Of a DNA stretch of 64,000 bases, positions 53,654 through 62,981 are shown in pieces. Each line of letters opens with the position of its first letter. Position 1 is the first letter of the stretch. Origin of the DNA: an uncultured Alphaproteobacteria bacterium (GTDB lineage Bacteria; Pseudomonadota; Alphaproteobacteria; MPNO01; UBA830); the NCBI GenBank assembly GCA_913046035.1, contig CAJWSW010000005.1, forward strand, positions 1-64,000, in the 5' to 3' direction. Position numbers and translations under genes: made by a program. Below the pieces are notes generated by a model. The model saw only the letters and a program-made list of their open reading frames with translations. It was not told where the DNA came from and made no database searches.

Positions 53654-54850
53654 CTAAATTACCCCATCTTTTTCCAACGCTGCTATGTCCTCCTCGCTGT
53701 ATCCGTACCGCTGCAGCATATCGATTGTGTGCTCGCCATACTCTGGCGCCGGAGATACCATACCGGCATCATGGCGGTTAGGCGTTCGGGATAGATGCAT
53801 TGGCTGGCCTACCACCTCAATTTCACCCCGCACCGGGGACACCACCCTTCGCGCGATCCCGCTATGGATAATTTGCGGGTCGGCGAATACCTGATCCATT
53901 GAATAAATTGGACCACACGGCACACGGGCGTTATTTAATGCCTCGATCCAGTGGTTTGAGGTTTGCTGGGTAGTTGCTCGTTCGATCTCAACGATAAGCT
54001 CCGCGCGATGTTTTACTCGTGCATCGAATGTTGCGTACTTCGGATCATCGATAAGCGCATCGAGCCCGGTTGTTTTGCAAAACGCTCTCCAGTGCGCGGG
54101 CATTGGAGCGATGTTTATGAAACCATCCTGTGTCCGGAATGCTCCCATTGGCGCGATGGTCGGGTGATGATTGCCCTGTTGCGGCGGCACCTCGCGGTCA
54201 ACTAGCCAACGCGCTGCCTGAAAATCAAGCAGAAAAATCATAGCCTCAAGAAGCGACGTTTGCACCCATTGTCCCTCTCCAGAGCGCTCACGTTCTAAAA
54301 GCGCAAGCGCAATGCCATTGGCGCATAGTATGCCGGCGGTCATGTCACTAATCGCCGCGCCAGAGCGCATAGGTCCTTCGCCGGGTACGCCTGTCACCAT
54401 CATGTGGCCGCCCATACCCTGGGCAATTTGATCGAGACACGGCCGTTCGGCATATGGGCCGTCTTGGCCGAATCCCGAAATACTGGCGTAGACGATGCGG
54501 GGGTTAATGGCCTTTAATGTATCGTAATCGACCTGAAGACGATGTTTTACTCCCGGGCGCATGTTCTCAACAACCACGTCTGCTTCTTTCGTCATATGGT
54601 AGAAGACTTGCTTGCCATTGTCGGATTTTAGATCCAACGTCATAGACTTTTTGTTACGGTGCAGATTTTGGAAATCAGGTCCGTGACGTCGACCGAGATC
54701 GACATCTGCATCCGCGCCAGGGCTTTCAATTTTGACTACGTCGGCACCCCAATCTGCTAATTGGCGCACAGCGGTGGGTCCTGAGCGAGCACGCGTGAGA
54801 TCGAGGACTTTTATTTGGGACAGGACTTGTCCCTGGCAATCATATGTCAT
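53654..54850 (-). CDS. CaiB/BaiF family CoA-transferase
   Basis: This is a type III CoA-transferase of 398 residues that moves CoA between organic acids through a mixed anhydride on a catalytic Asp. N-terminal LSQIKVLDLTRARSGPTAVRQLADWGADVVKIESPGADAD is diagnostic, followed by VVVENMRPGVKHRLQVDYDTLKAINPRIVYASISGFGQDGPYAERPCLDQIAQGMGG. The catalytic Asp is in RPCLDQIAQ. Length is normal. It is divergent from the MFS carrier at 54935. It may activate an acid formed by the neighbouring oxygenases. Confidence 0.93.
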   Translation of the reverse strand: MTYDCQGQVLSQIKVLDLTRARSGPTAVRQLADWGADVVKIESPGADADVDLGRRHGPDFQNLHRNKKSMTLDLKSDNGKQVFYHMTKEADVVVENMRPGVKHRLQVDYDTLKAINPRIVYASISGFGQDGPYAERPCLDQIAQGMGGHMMVTGVPGEGPMRSGAAISDMTAGILCANGIALALLERERSGEGQWVQTSLLEAMIFLLDFQAARWLVDREVPPQQGNHHPTIAPMGAFRTQDGFINIAPMPAHWRAFCKTTGLDALIDDPKYATFDARVKHRAELIVEIERATTQQTSNHWIEALNNARVPCGPIYSMDQVFADPQIIHSGIARRVVSPVRGEIEVVGQPMHLSRTPNRHDAGMVSPAPEYGEHTIDMLQRYGYSEEDIAALEKDGVI

Positions 54851-54934
54851 TCTGTTTTTCCGGTATCGGCATGTGTAATTATGATGTTTATCGGATAAAC
54901 CATCTCATATGAATGGTTTCTTCGCGGTAAATTT

Positions 54935-56170
54935 TTGATCAAACACGATATCAGTTTCGGCTGGCGGATAGAAACGCCTATCTATGCCACGGCTTTCTTT
55001 GCCGGCAATGTTTTCCCGATGATGCACGTCCTGATGCCGCTATGGGCACTGGAATTGACCAACTCTGCGTTGATAATCGGCATCATAATTTCATGCCGTC
55101 AGATCTTGCCTATATTTTTATCAATCCACGGCGGCGCTCTCCTTGATCGCTTCGGCCCCCGTAACGTAATTATTTGGATGGGGCTTGTTGGCGGCTTGTG
55201 TACCGGAATGTTTCCGGTACTCCATTTTATCTGGGCTGCAATGTTGTTGCAGATTGTCACCGGTTTTGCCGAGACTACAAATTGGATTGGTGTCCAAAGT
55301 GCGGTTGGCACAATGTTGAAAGGAAAGCCTGTTTATGCCGGGCGAATGACAGCAGCGGCGCGTTTAGGCGGCACTATTGGGCCAGTTTTGGTAGGTGTAA
55401 TGTGGGACACATTTGGCCCCTATGGCGGGTTTCTATTTCTATCATCATGGATCGCTTGTGGAGCCCTGACGGCGTCTTTTTTACCACGTCATTCGGCGCA
55501 AGATCTCGCATCAGATACATCGGCGGGAGTTAGATCTGAGAAAAAGGGGCTTGGCTTGATGGTTAAGGTATCTGACTACCGCAATACAATGCGCCTCTTA
55601 GCAACGTCGGCAATCGCGCTGGTTATAATGGCGACCTTTGTGCGCCAGACCGGGTCGGGTGTGCAGTCGTCCTTCTATGGCGTTTGGTTGAGCGAGGAAT
55701 TAGGTCTCACAGGAACTACAATTGGTTTCCTTATTGGGTTCGGTAACTTGGTTTCGGCAGTGTCCGCACTCACAATAGGTCCCCTGACAAAACGAGTTGC
55801 CGACTACTGGTTGCTACTTTGTATGGTCGGTTTCGCCATTGTCGGTGTCGCGCTGACGCCAATGTTGGAAGGGTTGTTGCTGCTGTCTTTTGCAATTGGT
55901 TTACGCGGCGTGGGTCAAGGTTTGAACCTACCGCTTATGATTTCTATTGCCGCCCGCTTCGTTGGGCCCAAAATCCAAGGTAGGGTCGCTGCACTTCGTA
56001 TATCATTTAATCGGCTTGGGTCGGCTTTGTTTCCAATTGGAATGGGGGCGCTGGCTGAGGCTATAGGATTGGAGGCATCATTTTATGTAATTGGATTATT
56101 CGGCATCGTCCTAATCGGCGGTTTAGCAGTTTGGGTTTTCCGCTCCAAAGATAAATTTCTGGTGCTTTGA
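54935..56170 (+). CDS. MFS transporter
   Basis: This is a twelve-helix major facilitator carrier of 411 residues. The loop GGALLDRFGPRNVIIWMG after helix 2 and the later DSSG-like RMTAAARLGGTIGPVLVGVMWDTFG match the family. The second repeat contains KIQGRVAALRISFNRLGSALFP. The start is a TTG at 54935 with no strong ribosome-binding site, so the true start may be one of the nearby codons. It is divergent from the CaiB-type gene. The substrate cannot be predicted. Confidence 0.88.
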   Translation: MIKHDISFGWRIETPIYATAFFAGNVFPMMHVLMPLWALELTNSALIIGIIISCRQILPIFLSIHGGALLDRFGPRNVIIWMGLVGGLCTGMFPVLHFIWAAMLLQIVTGFAETTNWIGVQSAVGTMLKGKPVYAGRMTAAARLGGTIGPVLVGVMWDTFGPYGGFLFLSSWIACGALTASFLPRHSAQDLASDTSAGVRSEKKGLGLMVKVSDYRNTMRLLATSAIALVIMATFVRQTGSGVQSSFYGVWLSEELGLTGTTIGFLIGFGNLVSAVSALTIGPLTKRVADYWLLLCMVGFAIVGVALTPMLEGLLLLSFAIGLRGVGQGLNLPLMISIAARFVGPKIQGRVAALRISFNRLGSALFPIGMGALAEAIGLEASFYVIGLFGIVLIGGLAVWVFRSKDKFLVL

Positions 56171-56228
56171 ACTTTCCTCAACTTGGACCCTACCACTCGA
56201 CTGTATCAGTTGGTCGTCGTTTCAGCTT

Positions 56229-57512
56229 TTATTCTCTGGCGAGTTTTGTTCCATAGCTTTTGAAGACAACTAATAAGCCGGTGGCCATAAAACATGCGAT
56301 CCCGGCTGTCACGAAAATCGGGCCATAGCTCAAAATGGCATCTCTTGCTTCTCCCGCTCCGTAGGCCGCGGCTGCGGCACCAAGTTGATGGGAGGCAAAA
56401 ATCCAGGAAAATGCGATAGGGCCATCAATTTTTCCAAAGAAACTGGCACTTAAACGTGCGGTCGGAGGGATGGTTGCTATAAAGTCGAACCCAAAAAATA
56501 TCGCCCATAATGAAAGTGAGAAGGCGTCTAATGAGCTATAGGGCAGATAAACGAGTGACAAACCACGAAAACCATAATAGATAGCCAGCAGGTTGTAATT
56601 GTTGAACCGGTCAGTCAGCCAACCTGAACTGGTAGCGCCGAGAAAGTTGAAGACGCCCATAAGTGCCAAGTAGGAGGACGCTACAACGATCCCAATGTTT
56701 ATATCGGCACAGAAAGGAATAAAGTGCTGAGAAATTAGCCCGTTGGAGGTCAGGCCGCAGATAAAAAAAGTCGAGGCGAGCAACCAGAAACCAGGGTGTT
56801 TAGCAGATGAGGTCAGTACGCTGAGGCTTTTTGAAAAAGGATTTTCTCTCCCAACAGGCTGTTCGTCGTTGGAATTTTTTTCTCCCCCATATGAGCAGAG
56901 ACCCAACTCTGACGGCCAGTTTCTGCCAAATAATAAAAAAAGAACAATGCAGATAAAACAACCAATAGAAGGCGGATAAACGCCGTATCGCCAGCCGTGT
57001 GTTTCCACAATCCATGCAATCAATGGAATAAGAACCAGTTGACCAGCAGCAAAGGCGGAAGCCAGTATTCCAAGGACTAATCCACGCCGTTGATCAAACC
57101 ACCTGGTCGCAAGTGTAGCTGCGAAGCCAAGCCCCAACACTCCACTGGACAGGCCCAAGAAAAACCCAATCCCGACTAGAAGGTGCCATTTTTCGAAAGC
57201 AAGATTGAGCGTGGCTAGCCCAAGGATCACCAGCCCTCCGGAAACCACAACAACTTTTGTGAGGCCAATAATTGCCATTAACGCGGCTCCGAAAGGAGCA
57301 GCCAGAGCAACGGTTAAAAAAAGAACACCGATAGCCAAGGAGACGTCCCCGATCGACCAGCCAAGATCTTTTGTGATCTCGACCATTAATATCCCCGGTG
57401 TCGCCAGTGACGCCGATGAAAAGAAGATCACTAAAAAAGCGATTGCAGCCATAAACCAACTGAAATGAATACCCATCTGGTCAAGGAATTTTTTCATATG
57501 CGTAGCAAACAT
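56229..57512 (-). CDS. MFS transporter, oxalate/formate- or monocarboxylate-type
   Basis: This is a 427-residue carrier of the major facilitator superfamily resembling the OFA/MCT group. Landmarks are FSSASLATPGILMVEITKDLGWSIGDVSLAIGVLFL in helix 1-2 and GLGFAATLATRWFDQRRGLVLGILASAFAAGQL in helices 4-5. The C-terminal half has STSSGWLTDRFNNYNLLAIYYGFRG-like ATSSGWLTDRFNNYN. GGACT with AAAGGA lies before the ATG at 57512. It precedes nothing on its own strand and is 58 bases from the stop of the convergent carrier. It probably carries a monocarboxylate (inference). Confidence 0.9.
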   Translation of the reverse strand: MFATHMKKFLDQMGIHFSWFMAAIAFLVIFFSSASLATPGILMVEITKDLGWSIGDVSLAIGVLFLTVALAAPFGAALMAIIGLTKVVVVSGGLVILGLATLNLAFEKWHLLVGIGFFLGLSSGVLGLGFAATLATRWFDQRRGLVLGILASAFAAGQLVLIPLIAWIVETHGWRYGVYPPSIGCFICIVLFLLFGRNWPSELGLCSYGGEKNSNDEQPVGRENPFSKSLSVLTSSAKHPGFWLLASTFFICGLTSNGLISQHFIPFCADINIGIVVASSYLALMGVFNFLGATSSGWLTDRFNNYNLLAIYYGFRGLSLVYLPYSSLDAFSLSLWAIFFGFDFIATIPPTARLSASFFGKIDGPIAFSWIFASHQLGAAAAAYGAGEARDAILSYGPIFVTAGIACFMATGLLVVFKSYGTKLARE

Positions 57513-57588
57513 ATTCAGTCCTTTTCAGCAGCCGCGATGGCAAGTTCACCGATGTAAATATCGATGGGCGATGACGGATATACCGGTT

Positions 57589-59946
57589 CTAAATCTGACC
57601 CGTGGCTTTAAGAATATCCTCCGGCGTCACAGGTACCGCCGAGACTTCACCGCCAAATGGGCGTATTGCGTCGTTAACAGCGCTCAGAATGGATTGCGGT
57701 ACGCCCGCCATTCCGCTCTCTCCGGCTCCCTTCGCGCCAAGTGTCGTCTTTGACGTCGGCGTGGTAACGTGTTCTATAACGATATCTGGAGTTTCTCCTG
57801 ACATAGGCACCAAATAATCCGCCATTGTAGCGTTCTGCAACTGGCCCGCCGCATCGTAAATGCAGTGTTCATAGAGGGCATCGCCCAAACCGTGCACCAC
57901 GGAACCCCGTTGTTGCTCTGCGACGAGTTGTGGATTGATTACTCGGCCGCAATCCTCCACCACCCAGTAGTTGAGGACTTTTACGAAGCCGGTATCTGTA
58001 TCAACTTCGACATAGGCAGCGTGGGCAGCATTAGTGAAAATATAATCTCGGACGCGAAACCGCTCTGTAGCAACCAATACCGGGTGATAGTCGTCCGGTA
58101 ACTGGTAAGAGCGCAGAAATGCAATATTCCCAAGCTCCTGAAGTGTTATGCGCTCGCCGCCACTTTCGGCATCCACGACAACGCTATCGCGAATATCGAG
58201 CTCATCCGCATCCATTTGAAGCAAGATACCCGCTAACTCTAGTATTTGATACCTTAGGGTCTGTCCAGCTTTCCAAGAGGCTTCACCGCCAATCCCAGCG
58301 CCACGTGATCCATAGGTACCCCCGCCATACGGGACGGCGTTGGTATCTCCAGTAATGACGCGGACGTCCTCGAATTTAAGTCCAATTGCCGCAGCGACAA
58401 CCTGTGCAAGTGCGGTTTCAGTTCCCTGTCCCTGTTCGGTCACTCCGGTTAGGACCGTTACGCCGCCGGCAGGCTCCATCCGCACTGTTGTTCCGTCCTG
58501 CGCAGAAATTGGCACATTTGCTGGGCCGTAAATTAGCGCACCTGGGTTGGTACCTTTAATGAAGGAGGCAAAGCCGATCCCACGGTGGATGCCCTTTTTG
58601 CGTGCGACTGTCTGATCCGCTTCTAGTGACTCAATGTCGATAACTTTCGCCAGCTTTTCTAGGCACGCTTGATGGGAAAGATCGTGCAGTGGAATGCCTG
58701 CCGGCGAGGCCGCAGGATACGCATCATCTGAGATTAGATTACGGCGGCGGATCTCCATCCTATCTAAGCCCGCTGCGACCGCTGCTTTGTCGAGCAAACT
58801 GTCGCAAATAACAATTCCCATCGGGTGACCTACCGCTCGATATTGCGACGTAGGCACCATGTTCTGAAAAACGACGGTGGTTTTCGCTCGGAAATTCTCG
58901 ATGTTGTATGGCCCACCCGCAATGTTTAATACCTGATTTGCCTCAACACAGCTCGTTCGAGGGTAGGCGGAATAGGCACCCGCGGCCGTGATGTCATCGA
59001 ATTCGAAGGCAACAATTCTACCCTCTTCATCGATACCCATCCGGCCGACTAGCCGGTGCTGGCGCGCGTGGATATCAGATACGAAGGATTCTATTCTGTC
59101 AGCTCGATATCGAACCGGTCGGCACAGCATTATTGAGAGCACAGCGGTTGCAAACTCATCGCCATAAAAGTGGCTTTTTATGCCGTATGAGCCACCGCAG
59201 TCTTGGGCAATCACACGAATATCGCGTTCCGGAATGCCGAGATGCTTGGAGAACAGCACCTGAATCATGTGGACAGCCTGTCCGCCATAATAAACTGTTA
59301 ATTGATTTTGTGATGGGTCCCATGACGAAGTCATTACCCGTGGCTCTAGGGTGACACCAGTATGCCGGCCAAAGTCAAATGTACCTTCCACAATATGCTT
59401 GGCGGCCGCAAATCCCGCGTCCACGTCTCCTTTGTTAGCTGTGCGTTCGTACATCTTGTTATCGCCCAATTCTGGGTGCAGCACAGGCGTATCAGGGTTT
59501 AGTGCGGTCAGCATGTCAGCGACAGGGGTTTTCTCGGTCCAATCGACAGTGATCAGCTCTGCAGCATCTTCAGCGATTGAGCGTGTGTCGGCAACGACGG
59601 CTACCACGGGTTCTCCCTGCCAGGTTGCACGGTCAACAGCAAGGGCATACTGCGGAACAGATTTCAAGGCCGGCTGGTTATCCATGGTTCCAGTCCAAGG
59701 CGTCATGCGGTCAGCAATTTCTTTCCCTGTCACGACGGCGACAACACCAGGGAGCTCAGAAGCTGCTTTCGTATCAATGTTGCCGATCTCTGCGTGAGCA
59801 AAAGGGCTCCTTACGTAGGCTACTTCGACCATTCTCGACATCGCGAGGTCATCAACATGATGGCCGCGCCCTTCTACCGCTCTTTGCGCCATAATACGCG
59901 CAGGAGATTTGCCGATTGGAGATCCGGATGCAGATGGAATAGGCAT
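57589..59946 (-). CDS. Molybdopterin-binding large subunit of a xanthine-dehydrogenase-type hydroxylase (no small subunits adjacent)
   Basis: This is a 785-residue large subunit whose cofactor loops are QDCGGSYGIKSHFYGDE and PTSQYRAVGHPMGIVICD, the same class as at 47877 and 39377. The catalytic Glu is E743 in GAKGAGESGMAGVP. Note Tyr in GGSYG where the relatives have Phe, near the cofactor. It lies 19 bases downstream of the TRAP large-permease gene, so it is the last gene of a dctP-dctQ-dctM operon. That association links a dedicated transporter to the hydroxylase, and the TRAP ligand is probably its substrate (inference). [2Fe-2S] and FAD subunits are missing here. Confidence 0.92.
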   Translation of the reverse strand: MPIPSASGSPIGKSPARIMAQRAVEGRGHHVDDLAMSRMVEVAYVRSPFAHAEIGNIDTKAASELPGVVAVVTGKEIADRMTPWTGTMDNQPALKSVPQYALAVDRATWQGEPVVAVVADTRSIAEDAAELITVDWTEKTPVADMLTALNPDTPVLHPELGDNKMYERTANKGDVDAGFAAAKHIVEGTFDFGRHTGVTLEPRVMTSSWDPSQNQLTVYYGGQAVHMIQVLFSKHLGIPERDIRVIAQDCGGSYGIKSHFYGDEFATAVLSIMLCRPVRYRADRIESFVSDIHARQHRLVGRMGIDEEGRIVAFEFDDITAAGAYSAYPRTSCVEANQVLNIAGGPYNIENFRAKTTVVFQNMVPTSQYRAVGHPMGIVICDSLLDKAAVAAGLDRMEIRRRNLISDDAYPAASPAGIPLHDLSHQACLEKLAKVIDIESLEADQTVARKKGIHRGIGFASFIKGTNPGALIYGPANVPISAQDGTTVRMEPAGGVTVLTGVTEQGQGTETALAQVVAAAIGLKFEDVRVITGDTNAVPYGGGTYGSRGAGIGGEASWKAGQTLRYQILELAGILLQMDADELDIRDSVVVDAESGGERITLQELGNIAFLRSYQLPDDYHPVLVATERFRVRDYIFTNAAHAAYVEVDTDTGFVKVLNYWVVEDCGRVINPQLVAEQQRGSVVHGLGDALYEHCIYDAAGQLQNATMADYLVPMSGETPDIVIEHVTTPTSKTTLGAKGAGESGMAGVPQSILSAVNDAIRPFGGEVSAVPVTPEDILKATGQI

Positions 59947-59965
59947 TAGATTTGAATCTTACATA

Positions 59966-61312
59966 CTAACTATTCATGAGGCCTGGAAGATAAAGAGCCA
60001 AGCCGGGGAACATAATAAGTAGGACGAGCACGACCAGGGCGCAACCTATATAAGGGGCGGCCGCTTTTGCCACCTGCCAGAGCGTTGTTCCTTTGGGTGC
60101 AACCGCTACCATAACAAATAAGAGCAACCCAAATGGCGGAGTTGTGAGGCTAATTTCGAGCGCCAAGAGCATTATTAATCCAAACCATACGAGGTCAAAT
60201 TGGAAGGATTCTGCAAGAGGAAAAAAGATCGGCACGGTCAGAAGCATCATCGAAACCTGATCCATAAACATCCCAAGGATCAGCAGCACTCCAAACATGA
60301 TTAGGAGAACAACAAGGGGTGATAAATCGACTTTAGTTGCCCAATCAATCAGTCCTGCACTCGCTCCCGTAAATGCGAGAAGCTGGCTAAATGTGGTTGA
60401 AGCGAGGATGATGAGGAGAACCATGGCTGTCACCCGGAGGGCTCCGGCAAACGACTTAACAAGTACATCCCACGTCATGACCCGGAACAAAACGCCCAAT
60501 ATCACAACACCAAATGCTCCGAACCCTGCAGCTTCAGTAGGCGTCGCTACTCCCAAAATTATTAAACCGATCACACAAAATACGATGAAGCCCATTGGCA
60601 AGACGTTAACTATGAGCGACCAGATGATTTCTTTTAAAGGCGCCGGTTCGACCGAATATTCGGGCGCTGCTTCTGGGTCGAGTTTTACCTGTCCATAAAT
60701 TAGTACAGAGTAAAGAACGGCTAGGATAAGTCCCGGAATCACTCCAGCGATTAAGAGCCCGCCAATATCAATCTCGGCAAGACTTGCAAGCAGAACAGCA
60801 AGAGCCGAGGGCGGGATGATCATTGCTAACCCCCCGGTACCGAGTATCGGACCCATCGACATATGGCCTTTATACCCACGTTTCGTCATCTCTGGGACCA
60901 TGAGCGAACCCATCATAGCGGTGTTTGCCATGGTCGATCCCGACAGGGTTGCGAAAATCGTACCGCCGGCAACTGTGATGTAGGAAAGTCGCCCAGGGAG
61001 GCGACCAAAACATTGGTCTAGGGCGTCGAAAACACGGACTGCTAAGCCCGTGTGAAAAAATAATTCACCCATAATGATAAACAGCGGTACGGGTAGAAGC
61101 GCAAAGATAGCTACCGAATCCACGGCATTTGAAACTATAAGTGGCATAGCGTCGAGACCACCGGTCAGAGTGCCATCACCCATAAATATGGCTGCGCCAA
61201 TTATGTTAGTAGTAAGGAAAGCAAACGCGACCGGAAGACCAAGCAGCATTAATACTATAATCATTCCGACGAGAAAGCCTGCTATGGAATACCACTCCGT
61301 AAGTATTTCCAT
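59966..61312 (-). CDS. TRAP transporter large permease (DctM-type)
   Basis: This is a 448-residue large membrane subunit of a TRAP (tripartite ATP-independent periplasmic) transporter driven by sodium or proton gradients. The highly hydrophobic sequence has the DctM landmarks GMIIVLMLLGLPVAFAFL, FSGSTMANTAMMGSLMVPEMTKRGY-like LSGSTMANTAMMGSLMVPEM, PILGTGGLAMIIPPSALAVL, and GATPTEAAGFGAFGVV-like VATPTEAAGFGAF. Its ATG shares its A with the dctQ-like stop (TAATG at 61310-61314), so the two are translationally coupled. It pairs with the small permease at 61312 and the receptor at 61888. Confidence 0.95.
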   Translation of the reverse strand: MEILTEWYSIAGFLVGMIIVLMLLGLPVAFAFLTTNIIGAAIFMGDGTLTGGLDAMPLIVSNAVDSVAIFALLPVPLFIIMGELFFHTGLAVRVFDALDQCFGRLPGRLSYITVAGGTIFATLSGSTMANTAMMGSLMVPEMTKRGYKGHMSMGPILGTGGLAMIIPPSALAVLLASLAEIDIGGLLIAGVIPGLILAVLYSVLIYGQVKLDPEAAPEYSVEPAPLKEIIWSLIVNVLPMGFIVFCVIGLIILGVATPTEAAGFGAFGVVILGVLFRVMTWDVLVKSFAGALRVTAMVLLIILASTTFSQLLAFTGASAGLIDWATKVDLSPLVVLLIMFGVLLILGMFMDQVSMMLLTVPIFFPLAESFQFDLVWFGLIMLLALEISLTTPPFGLLLFVMVAVAPKGTTLWQVAKAAAPYIGCALVVLVLLIMFPGLALYLPGLMNS

Positions 61313-61824
61313 TACAGAGTTTCTCCAGACGTCGCTTTGTTTGAGTAGTAGGTGTCAAACCCTAACAGGTAACGGACAAACTCAATTGCAACCAGTGAAA
61401 ATCCGATAGGGAACGGCACCATCAGTAACCATTTCGGCATATCAACGGAACGAAGGTCCTGCTCTCCGGTTTTGATTGCGTCTATCGTCTCAATTGCGCC
61501 GTAATAAACAAATAGAAGGGAAAGAAAAATACATACGAGATATACTATTTTCTCCACGACCTTCCTGAGTGTTGGTTGCATCGCCATTCTAAGTGACTCT
61601 ACAACAACGTGGCCCTTGTGCCGCACCAGATATGGTGCGCCAAACATCGTGCAGTAAAATAAACTGTATTCGGCTACGGCGCTGTACCACTGAATAGAAT
61701 TAAAACCAATTGTTCGAAGGGTGACGTCACAAATTATCCCAACGAATATCACTGCCAGGAGCACGCCTCCGATGACCGCAAGTCCGAAGATCAGCTTGTT
61801 ATAAAGATAGCTAATAAGGGCCAT
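61312..61824 (-). CDS. TRAP transporter small permease (DctQ-type)
   Basis: This is a four-helix small membrane subunit of 170 residues. Helices are visible near residues 9-31 (LIFGLAVIGGVLLAVIFVGIICD), 47-63, 86-106 (VVEKIVYLVCIFLSLLFVYYG) and 128-150. The DctQ motif YLVRHKGHVVVESLRMAM is present. It is coupled by TAATG to the large permease and lies 63 bases downstream of the receptor gene across a hairpin. The trio forms one TRAP system. Confidence 0.93.
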   Translation of the reverse strand: MALISYLYNKLIFGLAVIGGVLLAVIFVGIICDVTLRTIGFNSIQWYSAVAEYSLFYCTMFGAPYLVRHKGHVVVESLRMAMQPTLRKVVEKIVYLVCIFLSLLFVYYGAIETIDAIKTGEQDLRSVDMPKWLLMVPFPIGFSLVAIEFVRYLLGFDTYYSNKATSGETL

Positions 61825-61844
61825 AAGCGTAACGGGTAAATAAT

Positions 61845-61872
61845 GCCCTCCAGCCTGTTTAGGCTGGAGGGC
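61845..61872 (-). other. Strong intercistronic hairpin between TRAP receptor and permease genes
   Basis: A perfect 11-bp inverted repeat (arms at 61845-61855 and 61862-61872, GCCCTCCAGCC and its complement) with a 6-base loop lies between the receptor stop at 61888 and the dctQ start at 61824. It is not followed by a T run, so it probably stabilises the receptor transcript or attenuates permease expression rather than terminating fully. Confidence 0.75.
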
Positions 61873-61887
61873 AGAAATTAAAGTAGC

Positions 61888-62883
61888 TTACTGACCGTGG
61901 AAGAGGCGGCTTAACTCTTTGGCTTCTGGCGAGTTAAGCTTTTTTAGTCGCTCAATAGGCATTCCATTTGCCAGCGTAATGTATTTTTTTGCTGCAGCCC
62001 CAGACATAACGATTTCTTTGGCGCCGCCTTTCTTATAAATCTCTCTTTCTTTCTCTACGAGAGGACCCCATATTTTTGCGGACTCACGCTCCCAATCTTC
62101 CCCGACTTGTAGCAAAATCCTTTTGCCTTCGGGGCTCAGTTTAGCGAGGGCCTTATTGCTTACAAAAGTGCAAGCTTCGATTTGGTAGAAAGATGGATGT
62201 ACTGTGTGAGTTACAAATTTGTTCCACTTAAACTTTCGTGTCCAGAGGTTTGGAAACGCAAAGCCGTCAACAACGCCTCTTTGGAGGGCCTCATAAATTT
62301 CTGGAACTTGCACAGTCATTGTTGTCGCGCCAAGACCCTGCAAAAACGCGTCATAAATTGGAACCGAACGCATCTTAAAACCCTTCAGTGATATCACCCC
62401 ATCGGGACCAATCGTTGGCTTCTTTCCTAGATACAATTGGAACTGAACGCTTGACGCTGTGTGAGAGAGAATGATGCCCTTGAGCCGCTTGCTAATAGCC
62501 TTGTTCAGGACGGCCATGCCGCCACTTTTCCGGGCATCCCAGGGTTTGATCTGCTGAGCAGAAAGTGCGTCGACCTCGGGGATGGAGCCTTGTAAGTAAG
62601 TCGCCGCAGTATACATGAGATCGTAAACGCCTGATTTGAAGCCTTTCGCCTGCGCTGCAGGCTTTCCGAGTTCTGAACCACCCGTCCATTTAATTTTGAA
62701 ATGTCCTTTACCGCGTTTGTTCGCTTCTTCTATGAAGGGGAGGTAGTCTTTCGCGACCATTGGAAAGCTTTTTGGCCACCCTGAAATCCCCTTAAGGGTA
62801 ACTTCGGCCGCCTGTGCCGCGGGAATTGCGAGAACACCGCTCAATGCAACAGCGGCAACCGCCGAGATGGAAAATTTATTCAT
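61888..62883 (-). CDS. TRAP transporter solute-binding protein (DctP-type)
   Basis: This is the periplasmic TRAP receptor of 331 residues. The chosen start is the ATG at 62883 with GGGAGA upstream; the frame runs to 62985 but that part is not receptor-like. Residues 1-25 are a signal peptide (MNKFSISAVAAVALSGVLAIPAAQA). The body follows the DctP family, ending in YDAFLQGLGATTMTVQVPEIYEALQRGVVDGFAFPN, where the conserved Arg and Asn residues contact the ligand carboxylate, then the KFVTHTVHPSFYQIEACTFVSNKAL segment. TRAP receptors bind acidic ligands such as dicarboxylates, sugar acids or aromatic acids. Confidence 0.93.
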   Translation of the reverse strand: MNKFSISAVAAVALSGVLAIPAAQAAEVTLKGISGWPKSFPMVAKDYLPFIEEANKRGKGHFKIKWTGGSELGKPAAQAKGFKSGVYDLMYTAATYLQGSIPEVDALSAQQIKPWDARKSGGMAVLNKAISKRLKGIILSHTASSVQFQLYLGKKPTIGPDGVISLKGFKMRSVPIYDAFLQGLGATTMTVQVPEIYEALQRGVVDGFAFPNLWTRKFKWNKFVTHTVHPSFYQIEACTFVSNKALAKLSPEGKRILLQVGEDWERESAKIWGPLVEKEREIYKKGGAKEIVMSGAAAKKYITLANGMPIERLKKLNSPEAKELSRLFHGQ

Positions 62884-62981
62884 AATTATCTCCCTGTTTT
62901 TTTTACAACCTTTTAAGCATTCGAAGGGTCCACCATTTTTGCTTTGTGCGCAAGTGAAACAACGCTTTTTGACTACGTGAC

